Of a DNA stretch of 44,300 nt, positions 39,695 to 44,300 are shown one piece after another. The notes under the pieces were generated by a model. It was given only the letters and a program-made list of their open reading frames with translations. It had not been told where the DNA came from and did no database searches. The DNA lies in contig JAHEHJ010000008.1 of assembly GCA_024644655.1 (NCBI GenBank), positions 1 through 44,300 of the forward strand, written 5' to 3'. Source of the DNA: Flavobacterium sp. Its GTDB lineage: Bacteria > Bacteroidota > Bacteroidia > Flavobacteriales > Flavobacteriaceae. A program made the position numbers and the translations under genes. Numbering within the stretch: position 1 is the first letter of the stretch; each line of letters starts with the position of its first letter.

Positions 39695-39897
39695 CAATTA
39701 GACCGCTCACTACATTGTTTTACAACTTCATGCAGTCTTGGGGTTCAGACGCTAAGATGCTAACAGAGGATGAATTTTGGCCATTGGCACACGAAAAAAA
39801 GAAAACTTTTAAAGAGGTAATGGCTGAGAAGTCTAAAGGAAATATTCCCGACCATCTTTTTGCTGATATTTTAAAAAGCACCTTTAAATTAAATTGA
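39523..39897 (+). CDS. Tail assembly chaperone T part (made as GT fusion)
   Basis: The frame is open from 39514 to 39897; the listed GTG start is probably not used. ELEQLFCGELGYNPHQFWYG then LTWRQSNNIIRGYHKR resemble T domains. Product: G residues 1-117 plus about 127 T residues. Stop is one base before the tape measure ATG. Confidence 0.75.
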   Translation: MDKQEPEPTDDELEQLFCGELGYNPHQFWYGLTWRQSNNIIRGYHKRCREEHDRSVLAIRPLTTLFYNFMQSWGSDAKMLTEDEFWPLAHEKKKTFKEVMAEKSKGNIPDHLFADILKSTFKLN

Positions 39898-39898
39898 T

Positions 39899-42004
39899 AT
39901 GTCAGAGGACGTTTTGTTTGTAAAGTTGGATGTACTTATGGAAGAGTACAACAAGAAGCTAGACACGGCACTTGACAAAATGGGTACTTTTGGCAAAAAG
40001 ACCGAAAAAGAATCAAAAGGATGGGCTGCAAGTTTAGAGGATGTAATAAAAGGGTATGTTGGTATTTTGGCAGCCGAAAAGGCTGTACAGTCGGTCGTAG
40101 GAGCTTTAAGACTAGAGGAAAAATACAAGGCACTATTGATGCCTTTAGAAAACGTCACCAAAGCCAACGGTGAATTTGGATCATCACTACAATTTATTAA
40201 GGACTTAGCAGACCAAACTGGGCAAGACGTATTTGTCTTGGGTGGTGCTTATAAAAATATGTATGCCGCAGCCACACAGGCAGGGATGGCAACAAGTCAA
40301 TTAAATTCGATTTATGGGTCAATAATAAAAGCTGGTTCAAGCCTTAGGTTGTCAAATGACCAAGTGTCTTTGTCGTTGAAGGCCATTGAACAAATGATGA
40401 ACAAAGGCACTATTAGTTCAGAGGAATTGAAACAACAATTAGGAGACCATCTCCCTGCTGCGTTTGGGACTATGGCCATGGCTGCAAAAGATGCAGGAAT
40501 TTCCACTACTGGTTCAACTGCTGAATTAATCAAATTAATGGAGCAGGGTAAGGTAGCAAGTAATGTTGTTTTACCTTTCTTTGCTAAAAGAATGGAGGAA
40601 GCGTTCGGAGCAAATGCTGATGCAAATATTAACACAATACAAGGCTCTGCAAATAGGTTAAAAAACGAATTTACTTATTTAATCGATGCGTTAGACCGAG
40701 GAAAAGTTATTGGGTTTTGGGCTTCTTTTCAAAACGGTATTGCAGACACATTAACATTGTGGAGGAGACTTTATGAATATGGTTCTTTTTCTGATGTATT
40801 GAGTTCAATGTTTGCTGTTAATTTAAAAGCTGGCAATGTTGGCATAAAGTTAGAAAAAAGAGAAAAGAGAACTACCGACTTCACAGAACTAGACACATCA
40901 GGCAAAATAAAGGCATTGAAAGCAAATCAGGCAGCCATGTCCGATGCTATTACAAAAAATCGAGATTTATTACAAGCAGGGATTAAGCCAGATTTAGAAT
41001 ATATCACGCAATTAACAGCCGAGACAAAGAGGTACACAGAAATTTTAAAAAGCAATATTGCAGTAAAAAAAGAAGGAAGCAAAGGTGCAGGGGGAAACTA
41101 TGGAATAGGGAAAGAAGCAATAAAAGAAGTCGAGGGTTTTGCAATGAAAATGAAACTTTCTGAAATAAACACAAGGGAGTTTAATAAGTCAATGGCAGAA
41201 CACTTAGCATTGTTGGACAGATTGGCAAATAGAACAGCGACACCATCAAAACTGCAAAACACAGGACAAATCAATGCAGAAAAAATGGGCTTATTTAATG
41301 AGATAGCGGACGTTGTGGGTTATGATGCAAATGCTAATACTGAAAAATGGAAGGAAAGAATAAATGGAGTGATAAAACAAGTAGGCTCGACAATTCAAGA
41401 TTCAACACTAATAAAAGACGCTATTGCAAAACTGGCTATTAATACATCAGATGGATTAAGTGCAATAGAATTAGATAGTATTAATAGATTTCTACAAAAA
41501 ATGCAAGAAAGCCTTCGAGACGCAACTGCATTTATTGATACAGCAATTGGTGTGTCCGTTGACTTCCTTAGTGACACTTTTGCAACTGGCTTCGCTTCAA
41601 TATTTAGCACAAAAATCGATTTTCAAAAATCATTTAAACCAATATTAGCTGGGTTTTTAATTGCCCTTGGCGATATGGTTACGCAAATGGGTAAAAAGAT
41701 TTTAATTGCAGCAATAGCAAAAGAGGCAGCTGAAAAAGCATTGGCTAGTTTTTTTGGTGGTGGAATTCCAGCCGCAATTGCCTTAATTAGTATAGGTTCA
41801 GCTTTAAAGGGTGGAGGTATGTCAATGAATGCAAATTCAGGAATAAGTTCTAACTCTAACCCTCGGGGTGGAGGCGGTTCGCCGATGGGTCCAGGCTTTA
41901 CAGCACCATCATTAAGTGTAAATTTTAAACCCGTTATATTTGAAATGCAAGGAAGTATGTTAAAGGGTGTTTTAGATGTTGCTAACTATCAATTTGGGAA
42001 GTAA
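39899..42004 (+). CDS. Tape measure protein
   Basis: 701 residues. N-terminal coiled coil, the tape-measure core with GTISSEELKQQLGDHLPAAF, long helices, and C-terminal hydrophobic segments (about 560-640). At roughly 1.5 angstrom per residue the tail would be about 0.1 micrometre long. Ends SMLKGVLDVANYQFGK. Confidence 0.9.
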   Translation: MSEDVLFVKLDVLMEEYNKKLDTALDKMGTFGKKTEKESKGWAASLEDVIKGYVGILAAEKAVQSVVGALRLEEKYKALLMPLENVTKANGEFGSSLQFIKDLADQTGQDVFVLGGAYKNMYAAATQAGMATSQLNSIYGSIIKAGSSLRLSNDQVSLSLKAIEQMMNKGTISSEELKQQLGDHLPAAFGTMAMAAKDAGISTTGSTAELIKLMEQGKVASNVVLPFFAKRMEEAFGANADANINTIQGSANRLKNEFTYLIDALDRGKVIGFWASFQNGIADTLTLWRRLYEYGSFSDVLSSMFAVNLKAGNVGIKLEKREKRTTDFTELDTSGKIKALKANQAAMSDAITKNRDLLQAGIKPDLEYITQLTAETKRYTEILKSNIAVKKEGSKGAGGNYGIGKEAIKEVEGFAMKMKLSEINTREFNKSMAEHLALLDRLANRTATPSKLQNTGQINAEKMGLFNEIADVVGYDANANTEKWKERINGVIKQVGSTIQDSTLIKDAIAKLAINTSDGLSAIELDSINRFLQKMQESLRDATAFIDTAIGVSVDFLSDTFATGFASIFSTKIDFQKSFKPILAGFLIALGDMVTQMGKKILIAAIAKEAAEKALASFFGGGIPAAIALISIGSALKGGGMSMNANSGISSNSNPRGGGGSPMGPGFTAPSLSVNFKPVIFEMQGSMLKGVLDVANYQFGK

Positions 42005-42006
42005 AT

Positions 42007-44300
42007 ATGGCAAAGTTTTTAAAATTTCATTATGAGTTTAAAAATATCTTAAATGTAACTCATAGAGTTGAGATTTGGGAAGAAGCGGCAACTGCATTGA
42101 CGGTTGTTGAATTAGAAGGAGGTAATAAAGGCTTTACGGCTCAAAACAACAATGATGTAGCTGAAAAGTATCTGGGTGGCATTGTGCCAACAGTAATAAC
42201 AATAGATGCTTGTTGTACTAATCTTTTCAATACGTCTTATTTTTCAAAACAGAAGTACGGTGATTATGTAATTAAATATATAGTCAACGGAGTTGTCAAG
42301 GGTAATGCAATAATTACACCATTTGAAGGGTCTGATTTGGACTTAATGAACGGATACCCTGTTACATTAGGTGCAGAATGTGGTATTAAAAATTTAAAAA
42401 CAAAGCACTATGCAGTAACAAAAACAAAGAAAAAACTAATCGAGGTTTTAAAAAATTGTCTTTCAAATATTCCTAATATCGATACTTTTGATATTAAGGT
42501 AATTGACAATACAAAATGCTATTTAGGATTTGAGGACACAGCACCTTATAATTATTGGGAAGTTTATGTAGACGATTCAGACTTTGAAGGGCTTAATTGT
42601 TTAGATGTAATTGAAAGAATAAAAAAAACTTACAACCAATTATTTTTTGATTACGTAAATGGTTTTTGGTGCATCAGAAATGTTGATGAAGTAAGCACCC
42701 AAAATTCCAACATAAGGACTTACAGTTGGGCAAACCTTACTTTTTCTAGTTCTGCTTATAATAGACCAGTGAAGGCATTTATAGATAGGTCAGGTGGTAG
42801 CTTTTCAAGACTATTCTCACAGCAATCTGTAATAGTCAAGAAAAGCAAAAGCAATATGCCAATTAGAAATACTTGGGGTACGTTTGACAATTTAACAGAG
42901 TGGACTTTCAGTAATCTAGCAGGGCTTTATTATGTTATTCAGGACGGGAGGTTATTTAATTCAAACGCAACATTCAGCACTCCCGAAGCAAGTGGAACAG
43001 ACACGTCCTACATGCAAAGCCCCGAATTTATTTACAAGCCTTATTTGTTGTTTTCCGATAATGAAAAAATAGTTATTGAAGCCGATGTTGAGGTAGGATT
43101 TGCAATTCAAAACCTAAGATTTCAAATTATCACTGGTGCAAAGACTGGATATGCTCCTGCAAACTTTTTGGGAACGGATAGCACTTGGTACACCGATGGT
43201 TACGATATAGGCAATCCAAGCTACGCAGGGGGTAGCATCCAAGGAACTCCAATTTTTGAAGCGAAAGTTAGTGGTAAAAAACTAACAATTGAAATTCCTA
43301 GACCTCCTTATCAGAGTAGTAATGAATTTCTTTTGGACTTACAAAATATTGGGAAATTTGGTTATTGGAACAGTCCTTATAATATTGATGCTTATCCTGT
43401 TTCGCTAGATTACTATTTAAAGGTTCGCATTTTCTTGCCTGAAAGAAAAAAAGACTACCCTAGTTCAGGGGTTGGCGATACGAATTACAGTGTTTTTATC
43501 GATAACTTTAATATAAAGGTTGGCACAACAGACACGGCAATATCCGAAGGATTTGAAAGGAAATTTAGCTTAAACGATACACAAGACAGGGAAACTGACT
43601 TAACGGTTGATGTAGGTGTAGGTTATCCAAGTTTTCCAGTAGGTACAGATTCTTTATTTAAAACTGCCACAAATGAATTTTTGATTAAAGAATATGGCAA
43701 AGCGAATGATTTATTAGGGTCAAGTATTGATAATTTTATAAGTAATTCATATTTGCGTGTATTAGGAAAAAGGCTAGGAATTTATACAGGCACTATTCAC
43801 GAAGCAATCGGGTTTAGTGATTTATTTGAGGTTATGGGTATAAAATACCGAACTCACAATGCAACTTATAACGCAAGAGAAAACACAACTGATGTAAAAG
43901 CGTTAGAATTAAACGCTAATTCAGTTAGTACAATAGAGGAAAGCATTGTACTAAGCGATGAAACAATAAGAGATATTCAGGACAGAATAGATAGACAATT
44001 TAGCACCCTTGATATTCCTGAACTTAGTTCGGTAAATTTCAGCAAAGTAATATTGTCAAGTGGTCGTTCAACCTATTTAATGAACGATGACTTGATGGCA
44101 ACTTCTTTTTTGGGACAAGAAATGTTGTTAAGGGCTGATGATGGTGGCGTAATTAAAGATGTTAGCGAAAATACGGCAGGAAATTTTACTTTAACCAAAC
44201 CAGCAAAAACAGGTACATATGCCTTATTAGATGACATTGATACACTATCGTGGAAGATTGGAGGAAATGTAGTAGCCGATCAAAAGATTTTCGGCACAAC
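42007..44300 (+). CDS. Giant tail hub/fibre protein, N-terminal part (continues at 1)
   Basis: 764 codons plus two bases, no stop to the window edge; it continues in phase at base 1. Starts MAKFLKFHYEFKNILNVTHR, two bases after the tape measure gene. The N-terminal 250 residues look like the hub (gp27/Tal-like) of Bacteroidetes siphophages (YGDYVIKYIVNGVVKG, FEGSDLDLMNGYPV). Beta-sandwich regions, possibly carbohydrate-binding, follow. The last part (SFLGQEMLLRAD to KIFGTT) starts the fibre modules. Fusing hub and fibre in one chain is unusual but known in such phages. Confidence 0.85.
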   Translation, partial: MAKFLKFHYEFKNILNVTHRVEIWEEAATALTVVELEGGNKGFTAQNNNDVAEKYLGGIVPTVITIDACCTNLFNTSYFSKQKYGDYVIKYIVNGVVKGNAIITPFEGSDLDLMNGYPVTLGAECGIKNLKTKHYAVTKTKKKLIEVLKNCLSNIPNIDTFDIKVIDNTKCYLGFEDTAPYNYWEVYVDDSDFEGLNCLDVIERIKKTYNQLFFDYVNGFWCIRNVDEVSTQNSNIRTYSWANLTFSSSAYNRPVKAFIDRSGGSFSRLFSQQSVIVKKSKSNMPIRNTWGTFDNLTEWTFSNLAGLYYVIQDGRLFNSNATFSTPEASGTDTSYMQSPEFIYKPYLLFSDNEKIVIEADVEVGFAIQNLRFQIITGAKTGYAPANFLGTDSTWYTDGYDIGNPSYAGGSIQGTPIFEAKVSGKKLTIEIPRPPYQSSNEFLLDLQNIGKFGYWNSPYNIDAYPVSLDYYLKVRIFLPERKKDYPSSGVGDTNYSVFIDNFNIKVGTTDTAISEGFERKFSLNDTQDRETDLTVDVGVGYPSFPVGTDSLFKTATNEFLIKEYGKANDLLGSSIDNFISNSYLRVLGKRLGIYTGTIHEAIGFSDLFEVMGIKYRTHNATYNARENTTDVKALELNANSVSTIEESIVLSDETIRDIQDRIDRQFSTLDIPELSSVNFSKVILSSGRSTYLMNDDLMATSFLGQEMLLRADDGGVIKDVSENTAGNFTLTKPAKTGTYALLDDIDTLSWKIGGNVVADQKIFGT

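Noticed and set aside
1..44300. tRNA genes
   Set aside because: No cloverleaf with a convincing T-loop (GTTC-A--C) and acceptor stem found by eye.

Overview
The window reads as the complete, circularly permuted 44.3 kb genome of a tailed phage (siphovirus type, HK97 head lineage) that infects a Bacteroidetes/Bacteroidota host. Completeness: the reading frame of the gene that runs off the right edge (from 42007) continues in phase, with no stop, into the frame that is open at base 2 of the left edge, giving one 2005-codon tail gene. Host: the DNA is AT-rich, promoters follow the Bacteroidetes form (TTG, about 19 bases, TAnnTTTG), Shine-Dalgarno sites are scarce, and the replication protein and the VGIG..P..K fibre repeats are of kinds common in that phylum. 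I see no integrase, transposase, tRNA or CRISPR array.

Layout. 28.3-33.3 kb and 34.7-44.3 kb plus 0-3.7 kb (+): packaging, head and tail genes in the usual order (TerS, TerL, portal, MuF-like head protein, protease, major capsid, connectors, tail tube, frameshifted tail chaperones, tape measure, hub/fibre). 3.7-8.0 kb (+): a GH99-like tail glycosidase, an M15-type endolysin, holin-like membrane proteins and a spanin candidate. 8.0-15.2 kb (-): a long run of small accessory genes. 15.3-24.9 kb (+): small early genes, an iteron-like origin candidate, a primase-helicase, an SF2 helicase, a VRR-NUC nuclease and an SSB-like protein. 24.9-28.3 kb (+): a RuvC-like resolvase, a ParB-like protein, a PLD-type nuclease and small proteins. 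33.3-34.6 kb (-): a moron-like cassette with its own promoter inside the head operon.

The striking part is 8.0-14.7 kb. Its minus-strand genes (two-gene units in places) are separated by about a dozen imperfectly palindromic elements of 50-150 bp. They have the hallmarks of integron attC sites: ...TAAC at one edge and GTTA... at the other, inner arms that pair with bulged bases, a shared central ATGTTCAAT motif, and adjacent stop codons that fall inside or next to the outer core. No integron integrase is present, so this looks like a phage-borne cluster of cassettes without integrase (CALIN), transcribed from a divergent phage promoter at 15250. A further single cassette, in the opposite orientation, carries a frameshifted DNA methylase at 21.9-22.8 kb. 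The cassette genes include DNA methylases, a truncated RyR-domain protein, a DUF3310 protein, a lipoprotein, small membrane proteins and an XRE-type regulator without a normal start codon.

How it works together: phage promoters drive the replication genes and then the late operon; lysis genes follow the tail genes; the cassette array and the 34 kb moron would supply exchangeable accessory functions (DNA modification, regulation, membrane or surface proteins). All functional names rest on motif reading by eye, without database searches.
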